Source: an uncultured Lysobacter sp. (GTDB lineage: Bacteria; Pseudomonadota; Gammaproteobacteria; Xanthomonadales; Xanthomonadaceae). From it: DNA of 18,536 bases. Each line of letters starts with the position of its first letter. The stretch's first letter is position 1. Under the pieces are notes generated by a model. That model was not told the origin of the DNA. It did not search any database and saw only the letters and a program-made list of their open reading frames with translations. The stretch is from NCBI GenBank assembly GCA_902805755.1, contig CADCUA010000050.1, forward strand, positions 1 through 18,536, read 5' to 3'. Positions 1-6,579 of this stretch are shown piece after piece. Position numbers and translations under genes: made by a program.

Positions 1-1
1 T

Positions 2-352
2 CTCGAAGCGCTGTGGCGCAGCTACCGGGAGCGCGGTTTCGCGGTGCTGGGGTTTCCCTGCGATCAGTTCGGCCATCAGGAGCCCGGCGAAGAGGCGGAG
101 ATACGCGATTTCTGCTCGCTCTCGTACGACGTGTCGTTCCCGATGTTCGCGAAGGTCGACGTCAACGGTGATCGTGCCCATCCGCTCTGGGCCTGGTTGA
201 AGCATGAGCGCAGCGGATTGCTGGGCACCGAGGCGATCAAATGGAACTTCACGAAGTTCCTTGTCGGCCGGGACGGGCAGGTGATCCGCCGTTACGCACC
301 GAACGCGGAGCCGGCATCGATCGCGTCGGATATCGAAGCGGCGCTCGGTTAG
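2..352 (+). CDS. Glutathione peroxidase, 3' part (truncated by window start)
   Basis: C-terminal 116 residues of a glutathione peroxidase (BtuE/GPx family), which reduces hydrogen peroxide and organic hydroperoxides with thioredoxin or glutathione as donor. The frame is open from base 2, so the true start lies before the window. Visible family signatures are LGFPCDQFGHQEPG (the second GPx signature, containing the conserved Gln) and WNFTKFLV (the conserved Trp and Asn of the catalytic tetrad). The first catalytic segment, with the peroxidatic Cys or Sec, is upstream and cannot be inspected. The spacing between the motifs and the short C-terminal end fit a monomeric, roughly 160-residue bacterial GPx. 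The next gene begins five bases after its stop, suggesting one transcript. Family assignment is firm; the substrate is inferred from the family. Confidence 0.93.
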   Translation, partial: LEALWRSYRERGFAVLGFPCDQFGHQEPGEEAEIRDFCSLSYDVSFPMFAKVDVNGDRAHPLWAWLKHERSGLLGTEAIKWNFTKFLVGRDGQVIRRYAPNAEPASIASDIEAALG

Positions 353-357
353 GCGCG

Positions 358-735
358 ATGGCGTACACGGTCGATTTCGAGCGTACGGACCGCTGGTTGC
401 GGGTACGTGTGATTGGAACCTCGCGCGACCTGGACAGCACCATCACGGCATGGCGCAGCATCGCCGCCGAGATCGCACGCGAGCCGCCGCCGGCCCTGCT
501 GGTGGTCTCCGAGGTGCAGGGCACTGCGCTGTCCATGGAGCAGGTGGAGACGTTCATGCGCGCGCTGCCGGGCCTCGGGCTCGAGTCGTTCCGCGTCGCC
601 TATGTCTACCCGTGGGCGGCCGGCTGGCCGGAGGTCGAAGCCGCGGAAATCCTCGCACTGGAAGCCGGTTTCGAGGCGCGTGCGTTCGCAGATGAGAGAG
701 AAGCCAGGGTCTGGTTGCAGCACGGGGAGCGCTGA
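358..735 (+). CDS. Small STAS/SpoIIAA-like domain protein
   Basis: Predicted soluble protein of 125 residues. The start at 358 is chosen because it lies five bases after the glutathione peroxidase stop (TAG at 350-352), consistent with translational coupling; there is no strong Shine-Dalgarno sequence. It shows an N-terminal beta strand pair (YTVDFERTDRWLRVRVIG), a helix with Trp (TAWRSIAAEI), a buried strand (ALLVVSEV), a later strand (RVAYVYP), and a C-terminal helix-strand-helix ending in a FADEREARVWLQ segment. That end resembles the FxDxxEAxxWL ending of SpoIIAA-like/STAS proteins, which are often anti-sigma-antagonist-like or lipid-binding folds. The assignment is by fold pattern only. 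No phosphorylatable DS motif of classical anti-anti-sigma factors is obvious, so regulatory function is not claimed. Its link to peroxide stress rests only on gene order. Confidence 0.72.
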   Translation: MAYTVDFERTDRWLRVRVIGTSRDLDSTITAWRSIAAEIAREPPPALLVVSEVQGTALSMEQVETFMRALPGLGLESFRVAYVYPWAAGWPEVEAAEILALEAGFEARAFADEREARVWLQHGER

Positions 736-767
736 CGGCCTCGACGTCAGGTGCAGGCCGTTGGTTT
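735..767 (+). terminator. Candidate terminator after the GPx operon
   Basis: A perfect 7-bp stem, ACGGCCT (735-741) pairing with AGGCCGT (755-761), with a 13-base loop, begins at the last base of the stop codon and is followed by TGGTTT. The T-run is short, so termination strength is uncertain. It lies between convergent genes, where a terminator is expected. Confidence 0.4.
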
Positions 768-788
768 GCAGGCGCTCCGTGCGATGGC

Positions 789-1256
789 TCAGCGTCCGGC
801 ACTCAGTTCAACGATGCGCGAACTGATCGCTCCATCCGCGACCATCAGCTCACCAACGGTGATCGGCAGTTTGAAGCGTCGAGGTCCGGCGCTGCCCGGG
901 TTGATGTAAAGCACACCGTCTTCTTCGCGCACGAGCGGGCGATGGGAGTGACCGGACACGACGACGCGCACGCCTTCCCGCACGGGGTCGATCCCGAGCT
1001 GCGCGAGGTTGTGCAACACGTACACCGTGCCAGCGTCGAGCTGCATGTGCGCGCTTTCAGGAATATCGCGCGCCCAGTCGGCCGTGTCGTTATTGCCACG
1101 CACCACCGTCAGCGGTGCAATCGCGCGCAGTGTGTCGAGAATGCCTTCGTTGCCGATATCACCTCCGTGGACGATGCAGTCGCTGCCGCGCAGGAACGCA
1201 AGCGCCTCGGGCCTGAGCAGGCCATGGGTGTCGGAAATCAGGCCGATCCGGAGCAT
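789..1256 (-). CDS. YfcE/MJ0936-family metallophosphoesterase
   Basis: 155-residue single-domain calcineurin-like phosphoesterase. The full set of metal-binding motifs is visible: DTH (residues 9-11), GGD (31-33), GNND (54-57), a His near residue 82 and GHSH (102-105), followed by the NPGS segment typical of the YfcE/MJ0936 group. Members are cytosolic Mn-dependent phosphodiesterases active on artificial phosphodiester substrates; the physiological substrate is generally unknown. The frame is open further upstream to 1322, but MLRIGLISDTHG matches the family N-terminus exactly, so the start at 1256 is preferred although no clear ribosome site precedes it. It is the last gene of a co-directional minus-strand run, 111 bases after the 120-aa unknown gene, and converges on the STAS-like gene. 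Confidence 0.92.
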   Translation of the reverse strand: MLRIGLISDTHGLLRPEALAFLRGSDCIVHGGDIGNEGILDTLRAIAPLTVVRGNNDTADWARDIPESAHMQLDAGTVYVLHNLAQLGIDPVREGVRVVVSGHSHRPLVREEDGVLYINPGSAGPRRFKLPITVGELMVADGAISSRIVELSAGR

Positions 1257-1367
1257 GCAGCGAGGATGCGCAGCGGTGTGTCGTGTATCAAGCGCGGCCG
1301 CGCGTTGCAGGCCTGGGGCCATGCGCTGCGCGCGAATGGCACTCTGTGTACGTCGTCGTAGAAGCCT

Positions 1368-1730
1368 CTAGAGCCGCGCAATCCCACTTGCCCGGATCAT
1401 GATTTCCTCCTGCTTGAAGCGCTGCTCGAGCTGCTTGCGGTAGTCGCGCCACCACGCGTGATCGAGCGCCTCCGCCATCACTTCGAACAGGATCACCTCG
1501 TCGCGGCATACCGCACCCGACGGGTCTTCCCACACGCCTACAGCCGGCGAGCGTACGAACGCGGTGACGCCGCCGAACTGATCCGTCAATTCACTGCGCA
1601 CGCTATCGAACAGCGCGCGGGGGAACGGCTGGTGCGTGTTGTCGTAGACCGGCAGCAGCAACTGGACGAGCTGCATCGGTGTGGGACGGTCATCAGGCGC
1701 ATTGCCGATGCCCGCGTCGGGTTCGCTCAT
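1368..1730 (-). CDS. Conserved-looking 120-aa protein of unknown function
   Basis: Soluble 120-residue protein with no signal peptide or membrane helix. The start is well supported: GGAGA lies six bases before the ATG at 1730; an internal Met at residue 19 (MQLVQLLLPVYD) is a less likely alternative. Visible features are a strand-like start (QLVQLLLPVYDN), a helix (RALFDSVRSELTDQFGG), a segment VTAFVRSPAVGVWEDP, a strand with acidic residues (VILFEVMAEALDHAWW), a charged helix (RDYRKQLEQRFKQ) and a terminal strand (IMIRA). This alpha/beta alternation is compatible with a ferredoxin-like (dimeric alpha/beta barrel-type) fold, which is inference. No catalytic motif is recognised. It sits between fpr and the phosphodiesterase on the same strand, but the 172- and 111-base gaps make a tight operon uncertain. 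Confidence 0.8.
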   Translation of the reverse strand: MSEPDAGIGNAPDDRPTPMQLVQLLLPVYDNTHQPFPRALFDSVRSELTDQFGGVTAFVRSPAVGVWEDPSGAVCRDEVILFEVMAEALDHAWWRDYRKQLEQRFKQEEIMIRASGIARL

Positions 1731-1902
1731 GTCGCGTCTCCATATCGGCGCGATGTCGCGCGCTGTCCGGCACGTAGTCAGCAGCCGGTACGGGCGACGC
1801 TAGCAGCCTCCATGCAACACCGTGCGAATGGCGCATTCGTCGATCCGGCAGTGGAGCCTGCGTCGTAACGCTTGCCTTGCAAGCCGCGTGGCGAACGCGC
1901 AG

Positions 1903-2712
1903 CTACTTCTCGACGAACGCCCGCTCGTAGACGTAATGCCCGGGCACTCCGATGCGTGGCGCCGCGCTGAATCCGCGTGAGTCCAGCAGTTCACGGAAAT
2001 CCGCGAGCATCTGCGGACTGCCGCAGATCATCGCGCGGTCGTGCGCGGCGTCCATGGGCTCGATGCCCAGCTGCTCGGCCATGCGCCCGGTTGACAGCAT
2101 CTGCGTGAGGCGACCGCGCTGGTCGCGGCCGGCGAAGCGGAAATCCTCGCGTGTTACCGCAGGGTAGTAGTGCAGCTTCCGGGCAATCTGCTCACCCAGG
2201 AACTCGTGCCGCGGCAGTTCGTTGACGATGTAGTCGCGATAGGCGAGGTCCTTTTCGCAGCGCACGCCGTGAGTCAGGATCACCTTGTCGAAGCGCTCGT
2301 AGGTTTCCGGATCCTTGATGATCGCGAGCCACGGCGCGAAGCCCGTGCCGGTGCCGAGCAGGTAGAGGTTGCGTCCCGGATGCAGGTCGTGGATGAGCAG
2401 CGTCCCCGTCGGCTTGCGGCCGATCAGCACCGTATCGCCCGGCTGCACGTGCTGCAGTCGCGAGGTCAGCGGGCCGTTCGGCACCTTGATCGAGAAGAAC
2501 TCGAGCTGCTCTTCCCAGTTCGCGCTCGCGATCGAGTACGCGCGCAGCAGCGGTCGCGTGCTGCCGTCGGGCTGTTCGACGGGCAGGCCGATCATCACGA
2601 ACTGGCCGTTGTCGAAACGGAAGCCGTCGTCGCGCGTGGTGGTGAAGCTGAAGTAGTCATCCGTCCAGTGACGGACGTCCACCACGGTCTCGGTGCCGAA
2701 AGCGGAGGACAT
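1903..2712 (-). CDS. fpr: Ferredoxin--NADP(+) reductase
   Basis: 269-residue FAD flavoprotein transferring electrons between NADPH and ferredoxin or flavodoxin, supplying Fe-S assembly and oxidative-stress defence in the cytosol. The FAD-binding motif RAYS (57-60) precedes the NADP-binding stretch GTGTGFAPW (120-128) and the ICGSPQM segment (229-235). The C-terminus ends VYERAFVEK, the ending characteristic of the Azotobacter-type subclass of bacterial FPRs, where the tail stacks near the flavin; E. coli-type enzymes end in Trp. Length is normal for the family. The ATG at 2712 is the first Met and gives the expected N-terminus, though the preceding ribosome site is weak. A -10-like TAAAAT lies about 30 bases upstream, suggesting its own promoter despite the M23 gene 87 bases upstream on the same strand. 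Confidence 0.95.
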   Translation of the reverse strand: MSSAFGTETVVDVRHWTDDYFSFTTTRDDGFRFDNGQFVMIGLPVEQPDGSTRPLLRAYSIASANWEEQLEFFSIKVPNGPLTSRLQHVQPGDTVLIGRKPTGTLLIHDLHPGRNLYLLGTGTGFAPWLAIIKDPETYERFDKVILTHGVRCEKDLAYRDYIVNELPRHEFLGEQIARKLHYYPAVTREDFRFAGRDQRGRLTQMLSTGRMAEQLGIEPMDAAHDRAMICGSPQMLADFRELLDSRGFSAAPRIGVPGHYVYERAFVEK

Positions 2713-2741
2713 TGATCGGTGGGCGCGGCCTTGGGGGCGGC

Positions 2742-2747
2742 ATTTTA
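2742..2747 (-). promoter_or_regulatory. Candidate -10 box for fpr
   Basis: On the minus strand the hexamer TAAAAT (one mismatch to TATAAT) sits in the context GGCTAAAATGCC, about 30 bases before the fpr start, in otherwise very GC-rich DNA. No convincing -35 TTGACA is present 16-18 bases further upstream, so this is a single-box prediction. Confidence 0.4.
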
Positions 2748-2799
2748 GCCGATCGGCGCGCGGGCTCTGCGGCCCCGCGCCAAAGCCCGCGCGCCCGGT

Positions 2800-3444
2800 T
2801 CAGCCCCGCAGAAGTGGATAGGGATTAATCGGCGCGCCTTCGTGCCAGCGCTTTTCAGGGCCGAGGCGATACACCGCGAAGTGCAGGTGCGGCGCCGCCG
2901 GGTTCGCGTTGCCGGTGCTGCCGACGTAGCCGATCACCTGTCCGCGGCGCAGCATCTGGCCTTCGGTGAGGCCTTCGGCGTAGCGGTCCAGGTGCGCGTA
3001 GTAGTAGTTGTAGGTTTCGCTCGGGTCGAACTGGTAGAGCGTCAGCCCTCCCGCCTTGCTGTCGAAAATCTTCGCGAGCCTGCCGTCGGATACCGCCAGC
3101 ACCGGCGTGCCGGTCGGCGCCATGATGTCCATCGCGTTGTGGCTGCGGTCGCTGCCGCGTGCATCACCGTAGGTATCGGACAGCTGCTCGGCGCGAATAC
3201 CCTGCACCGGTATTAGCAGTGCGCCACCGCGCGCCGATGCCGTAGGCGAAGCATCGCGATTGGGCGTCGACGATTTTGTCGCAGGGCGTGCGGCGCCGCC
3301 GGGCGGCTGCTTGGCGGCCGGTGCGGCCACCGGTTCTGCGGACGGCGTGCTGGTCGCCGGCTGCGGACGCCCGGCCATGAAGAAATAGACGAGATTTGCA
3401 CCGAGCAGAAGCCCGATCACGAAGACCAGCGCGGTTTTCAACAT
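2800..3444 (-). CDS. Membrane-anchored M23 (LytM-type) metallopeptidase
   Basis: 214-residue predicted periplasmic peptidoglycan endopeptidase anchored by one N-terminal helix (about residues 4-23, ALVFVIGLLLGANLVYFF). A low-complexity Pro/Ala/Thr linker (about 25-72) follows, then a C-terminal peptidase domain (about 75-214). All zinc and catalytic residues of M23 are visible: His102 and Asp106 in SHNAMD, the YAHLD segment with His151, and the HLH motif (186-188, PHLHFAVY), so an active hydrolase is expected rather than an EnvC/NlpD-type activator. The frame extends upstream, but an AGGAG five bases before the ATG at 3444 fixes the start. It is the first gene of the minus-strand run that includes fpr. 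Known M23 enzymes cut cross-links in the cell wall; the specific bond cannot be told here. Confidence 0.93.
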   Translation of the reverse strand: MLKTALVFVIGLLLGANLVYFFMAGRPQPATSTPSAEPVAAPAAKQPPGGAARPATKSSTPNRDASPTASARGGALLIPVQGIRAEQLSDTYGDARGSDRSHNAMDIMAPTGTPVLAVSDGRLAKIFDSKAGGLTLYQFDPSETYNYYYAHLDRYAEGLTEGQMLRRGQVIGYVGSTGNANPAAPHLHFAVYRLGPEKRWHEGAPINPYPLLRG

Positions 3445-3738
3445 GTGGGCTCCTGATTGCCACCGGGTTGCATTCAAGGACCGGCGAGCGCGAAGCGATT
3501 GCGTGGCGCCGCTGCATGGAAAGCGGCATTCCACCGACGACGTCGCGACCCGCAGGCACTCGTGTGTGGTCGAGTTCAATCGTGCTGGGCCGTTGTAACA
3601 CGGCGTGTGAAACCCCGACCGTGCGTTCAGGCACTAGCCAGCCATGAGGCCTCAGACGCGTGGATTCTGGCGCGGCCTTGGCGTGGATTTCATTTCCGCG
3701 CGCGGAGACTCGGGGTACACCACCACGGAGCCGTCACA
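3445..3738. other. Intergenic region between divergent M23 and small-protein genes
   Basis: A 294-base stretch that must carry promoters in both directions. I see the M23 ribosome site at its left edge, the GGAG of the small gene at its right edge (3727-3730), and a short TTGTAACACGG segment around 3594, but no confident -35/-10 pair. Open frames here (for example through 3457-3738) lack recognisable protein content and appear to be chance openings in GC-rich DNA. Confidence 0.5.
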
Positions 3739-3921
3739 ATGACCAGCAAACGTGAACTGATCAGCCCGAATGGCAACAAGCGGTACGTCCGCCGCGACGA
3801 GCTGGGACGCTTCAAGGAAGTCGACGACGTGTCGCGTTCGCTCTCGCAGGATGTACGCCGCTCCGCCAAGACCGAAGCGAAGCCGGGCGAGGGCGATCGT
3901 GGCGACCGGAAATCGCACTGA
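3739..3921 (+). CDS. Small charged protein of unknown function (60 aa)
   Basis: 60-residue hydrophilic, strongly charged protein without membrane segment or signal peptide. The frame is open upstream, but GGAG (3727-3730) eight bases before the ATG at 3739 supports this start. It reads as a compact basic-acidic motif: an N-terminal RELISPNGNKRYVRRDELG segment, then RFKEVDDVSRSLSQD, then RRSAKTEAKPGEG and a charged Gly/Asp/Lys tail. From memory, similar small proteins with the KRYVRRD-x-GRFKE-x-DDV-RSLS pattern occur widely in proteobacteria and are annotated as hypothetical; this needs a search. The YVRRD...GRF turn could form a beta hairpin, with a basic tail suited to nucleic-acid or protein binding, but this is speculation. 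It stands alone, convergent to the ABC1 kinase gene. Confidence 0.78.
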   Translation: MTSKRELISPNGNKRYVRRDELGRFKEVDDVSRSLSQDVRRSAKTEAKPGEGDRGDRKSH

Positions 3922-3971
3922 CCCTGACAGCCGGCACGTGGCGGCAGTAATCGCCTGCATTGACTGATCGA

Positions 3972-3996
3972 GGGCCGCCTCAGCGCGGCCCGCTTT
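3972..3996 (+). terminator. Hairpin between convergent genes, weak terminator
   Basis: A perfect 7-bp stem, GGGCCGC (3972-3978) with GCGGCCC (3985-3991), and a 6-base loop, followed by GCTTT. It lies 50 bases after the small-protein stop and includes the stop codon (3980-3982) of the convergent ABC1 gene. The T-run is only three bases, so this is a weak intrinsic-terminator candidate. Confidence 0.35.
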
Positions 3997-5659
3997 CCTC
4001 GCTGCGTGGCGCCTTCCGGTCACGCATGAGTGCACTGATCACGATCGTCAGGCCCAGCCCGGTGCCGATCAGGAACAGCACCATCGCGATGGCCGGGTAG
4101 CCGAACATCCTCATCGTCGACTCGACACGCATCAGCAGTGCGGAGGCGAGGATCAGCGAAGCAGTCACGAGCGCGGCACTGATGCGGTTCGCGATCTTCT
4201 GGAGGTTCTCCATCAGATGCGATTCCTCGAGCCCGGTGATCTTCACCTGCAGACGGTTTTCCGACAGCAGTGAGAGCGTGTCCGAGACCTTGCGGGGCGC
4301 GTCCCGCATGAGTGCCTGCAGATCCAGCAGCTCGCCGGCGATCTTCGCCGGTGACATCGACTGCCGCATGCGGTCCTGCATGACCTTCTGAAGATGGTTT
4401 TCCACTACGCGCTTGACGTCCATGTCCGGATCAAGCGCGGTGCACACCATCTCGAGGTTCAGCAGTGTCTTACCCAGCAGGCTGAGTTCCGACGGGGTGC
4501 GCAGGCCACACGCGGTACCGACGCGCGTCAGTTCCAGCATCATCCGGCCTTCGCTGAGCGACTTGGCATGCGTCGAATGCGCTGCGAATCGTGAGACGAG
4601 CTGGCCGACTTCGCGCTGGTACAACTCCTCGTCGAAATCCTCCAGGCGCGTACCCATTGCGATGGATTCGCGCACCACATCTTCCCCGCGCCCATCGACA
4701 GCGGCGAAGAGCAGCTGGAACAGGCGATCGCGCTGGCGCGGCGGTACGTGCGCGACCATGCCCAGGTCGAAAAGCGCAAGCCGCCCGTCGGTGGTCAGCA
4801 ACAGGTTGCCTGGATGCGGGTCGGCGTGGATCTGCCCATGCACCAGCACCTGGTCCAGGTAGCCACGCATGAGCGCGCCTGCCAGGTCGCCAAGGTTCTC
4901 TTCCGCGCGACGCATGCCCGAGATGTCGGTGACTTTCGTGCCGCTCACCAGATCCATGGTCAGAACGCGCTTGCGCGTGTAATCCCATACCGGGCGTGGC
5001 ACGAACAGTTCCGGGTAATCCTGCAGTCGCTCGGCGAAGCGATCGAGGTTTTCGGCCTCGGTGCGGTAGTCGAGCTCGGCGATCAGCGTGCGTCGGAATT
5101 CGTGCACCCAGTCCGCGAAGCGCACGCGGCGGCCGATATCGGTCGACTTGTCGATGCGGCCCGCGACCGAGGCCAGCGAGTCCAGGTCGCCATAGAGCTG
5201 GTCGAGAATGCCCGGACGCTGCACCTTGACGGCAACGGCGCGTCCGTCGCGCAGCGTCGCGCGGTGAACCTGAGCCAGCGATGCACCGCCCAGTGGCGAT
5301 TCATCGAAAGTCTCGAATGCCTTGCTCAGCCGGACGCCGAGCTGCGCCTCGATGACCTCGCGGATCTCCTCGAACGGCACCGGCGAGACGTCATCCTGCA
5401 TGCGCTCCAGCGCAGCGAGGTAGGCGGGCGGCACCATATCCGGTCGCGTCGACAGCGCCTGGCCGATTTTCACGAAGGTCGGGCCCAGTGCCTCGAGATC
5501 GTTGACGAACTCCTCGGGGCGGCCGTCGGACGGCATGTCCTCGTCATGCAGTTCGGCGGCATCGAGATCCAGGCCGGTGAAAATGCCCGCGCTCCGGTAC
5601 TTCAGCATGAATCGGACGATCTGCGCGGTGCGGGCGATGCCGCTGGCCTTTTCGGTCAT
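3980..5659 (-). CDS. ABC1/UbiB-family atypical protein kinase-like protein
   Basis: 559-residue member of the ABC1/ADCK/UbiB family, whose studied members support ubiquinone biosynthesis as membrane-associated ATPases. Family motifs in order: KxGQ (KIGQ, 64-67, with STRPD and P-P-A-Y-L following), the nucleotide loop PLGGASLAQVHRA (122-134), the VAVKVQRP lysine (145), the ExD-type ELD (195-197), the catalytic loop HADPHPGN (278-285) and the metal-binding DLG (298-300). Two hydrophobic C-terminal helices (about 496-510 and 522-544) give membrane anchoring. The nucleotide loop reads GGAS where I expect AAAS. The start at 5659 has GGAGA seven bases upstream; the frame continues further but is unsupported. 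It is not beside ubiE/ubiJ, so it may be a non-canonical paralogue rather than UbiB proper. It is divergent from the DUF488 gene. Confidence 0.93.
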   Translation of the reverse strand: MTEKASGIARTAQIVRFMLKYRSAGIFTGLDLDAAELHDEDMPSDGRPEEFVNDLEALGPTFVKIGQALSTRPDMVPPAYLAALERMQDDVSPVPFEEIREVIEAQLGVRLSKAFETFDESPLGGASLAQVHRATLRDGRAVAVKVQRPGILDQLYGDLDSLASVAGRIDKSTDIGRRVRFADWVHEFRRTLIAELDYRTEAENLDRFAERLQDYPELFVPRPVWDYTRKRVLTMDLVSGTKVTDISGMRRAEENLGDLAGALMRGYLDQVLVHGQIHADPHPGNLLLTTDGRLALFDLGMVAHVPPRQRDRLFQLLFAAVDGRGEDVVRESIAMGTRLEDFDEELYQREVGQLVSRFAAHSTHAKSLSEGRMMLELTRVGTACGLRTPSELSLLGKTLLNLEMVCTALDPDMDVKRVVENHLQKVMQDRMRQSMSPAKIAGELLDLQALMRDAPRKVSDTLSLLSENRLQVKITGLEESHLMENLQKIANRISAALVTASLILASALLMRVESTMRMFGYPAIAMVLFLIGTGLGLTIVISALMRDRKAPRSEESGPR

Positions 5660-5738
5660 GGTCGGGTCTCCAGGTCCGCTCCAGCCTACGAGCCATGACG
5701 TCAACGGCCTTTCACCGGCGCCGCTGCAGCATCGTGCG

Positions 5739-6293
5739 ATGGACTTGTCGACACGCACCCTGTGGACCATCGGTCACTCGACGCGTCCGCTGGAAACGCT
5801 GGTCGAGGTGCTCAAGGCCGCTGATATCCGACTGCTGGTCGACGTGCGTCGTTACGCAGGATCGAAACGCAACCCGCAGTACTCCGGCGCGAGTCTCGCG
5901 GCATCTTTGCCGGAGCGCGGCATTACGTATCTGGCGATGCCGGAACTCGGCGGGCGACGGGACGCCCGCGCCGACAGCCGGAACCTCGCGTGGCGCAACA
6001 CCAGCTTTCGCGGCTATGCGGATTACATGGAAACCGCCGCGTTCAGCACCGCTGCCGCTGAACTTGCCCGCCGCGCCCGCGCTACGCGCACCGCCGTCAT
6101 GTGTGCCGAGGCGCTGTGGTGGCAATGCCACCGCGGGCTGATCGCGGATGCGTTCAAGGTGCGGGGCTGGGAGGTGATCCACCTGGTGGCGCCAGGGCTT
6201 TTGGAGCCGCACCCGTATACATCCGCGGCCCGCGTGGTGGACGGGCGCCTGGATTACGGCGTACCCGAAGCGGCCCAAGGGAGCCTGTTCTAA
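5739..6293 (+). CDS. DUF488 domain protein
   Basis: 184-residue soluble protein of the DUF488 family. Diagnostic motifs are TIGHST near the N-terminus (10-15), the DVRRYAGSKRNPQYS segment (35-49), MPELGG (67-72), and the C-terminal CAE...CHR pattern (Cys122, Cys130-His131-Arg132), the conserved Cys-rich signature of the family. The biochemical function is not established as far as I know; the conserved Arg and Cys/His residues suggest an enzyme or nucleotide-binding role, which is inference. The ATG at 5739 begins immediately before the conserved first strand; a longer open frame upstream overlaps the divergent ABC1 gene and is unlikely. No good Shine-Dalgarno sequence is visible. Only 79 bases separate it from the start of the ABC1 gene, so the two promoters must share that interval. 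Confidence 0.9.
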   Translation: MDLSTRTLWTIGHSTRPLETLVEVLKAADIRLLVDVRRYAGSKRNPQYSGASLAASLPERGITYLAMPELGGRRDARADSRNLAWRNTSFRGYADYMETAAFSTAAAELARRARATRTAVMCAEALWWQCHRGLIADAFKVRGWEVIHLVAPGLLEPHPYTSAARVVDGRLDYGVPEAAQGSLF

Positions 6294-6407
6294 CGGCAGC
6301 GGTTTCGCAGTGCATCGATGCAGCGGCTCGATGATGCCGAACGAGCTTGCGAAACGCACGGGGCGTGGTCGCAGGTCGCGCGGACCCCCGGTGTCGCTTG
6401 CACGCCG

Positions 6408-6421
6408 GAAGATCAATCTTC
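6408..6421. repeat. Inverted repeat, possible operator or hairpin
   Basis: GAAGAT followed by CA and then ATCTTC: six-base arms with a two-base centre, in a GC-rich intergenic region. The small spacer and near-palindromic form suit a dimeric repressor site better than an RNA hairpin. No regulator is encoded nearby, so this is speculative. Confidence 0.35.
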
Positions 6422-6464
6422 TTAACGGGTTCAGTCGGCGCAACAGCCATCTCGTGGCACCCGC

Positions 6465-6493
6465 GGCCTGCGATCAAGCGCCGCAGGCCATTT
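6465..6493 (+). terminator. Hairpin downstream of DUF488, weak terminator
   Basis: A perfect 8-bp stem, GGCCTGCG (6465-6472) with CGCAGGCC (6482-6489), has a 9-base loop and is followed by ATTT. It lies about 170 bases after the DUF488 stop and about 90 before the GTG of the GGDEF-EAL gene. It could end DUF488 transcription or act as a leader structure for the next gene. Confidence 0.35.
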
Positions 6494-6579
6494 AGAAGGC
6501 CAGAAGACCCGATGCGACGGGCCGCAGCCCGACGCCCGGCGCCGCTAAAGAGATCACCGACCAGTCCGTTAACGAGCAT

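Larger units (their letters stand above)
6294..6579. other. 286-base leader region before GGDEF-EAL gene, with inverted repeats
   Basis: No protein-like frame is convincing here. Two structures stand out. The first is an inverted repeat GAAGAT-CA-ATCTTC (6408-6421), unusually AT-rich for this genome. The second is a strong hairpin at 6465-6489. A TAAAGA hexamer near 6546 could be a -10 box for the downstream gene, without a matching -35. I compared it by eye with the class I c-di-GMP riboswitch consensus and found no match. Confidence 0.5.

Noticed and set aside
1870..1884. Short hairpin GCTTGC-CTT-GCAAGC downstream of fpr
   Set aside because: Only six base pairs and no T-run on the minus strand; too weak to call a terminator.
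4748..5698. 316-codon open frame on the plus strand
   Set aside because: Antisense to the ABC1/UbiB gene, whose motifs are unambiguous; no recognisable domain.
6350..6460. Class I c-di-GMP riboswitch or tRNA-like element (ACGCACGGGGCG and GGGTTCAG stretches)
   Set aside because: By eye the conserved GEMM core and tetraloop-receptor elements are missing, and no cloverleaf can be formed around the T-loop-like string.
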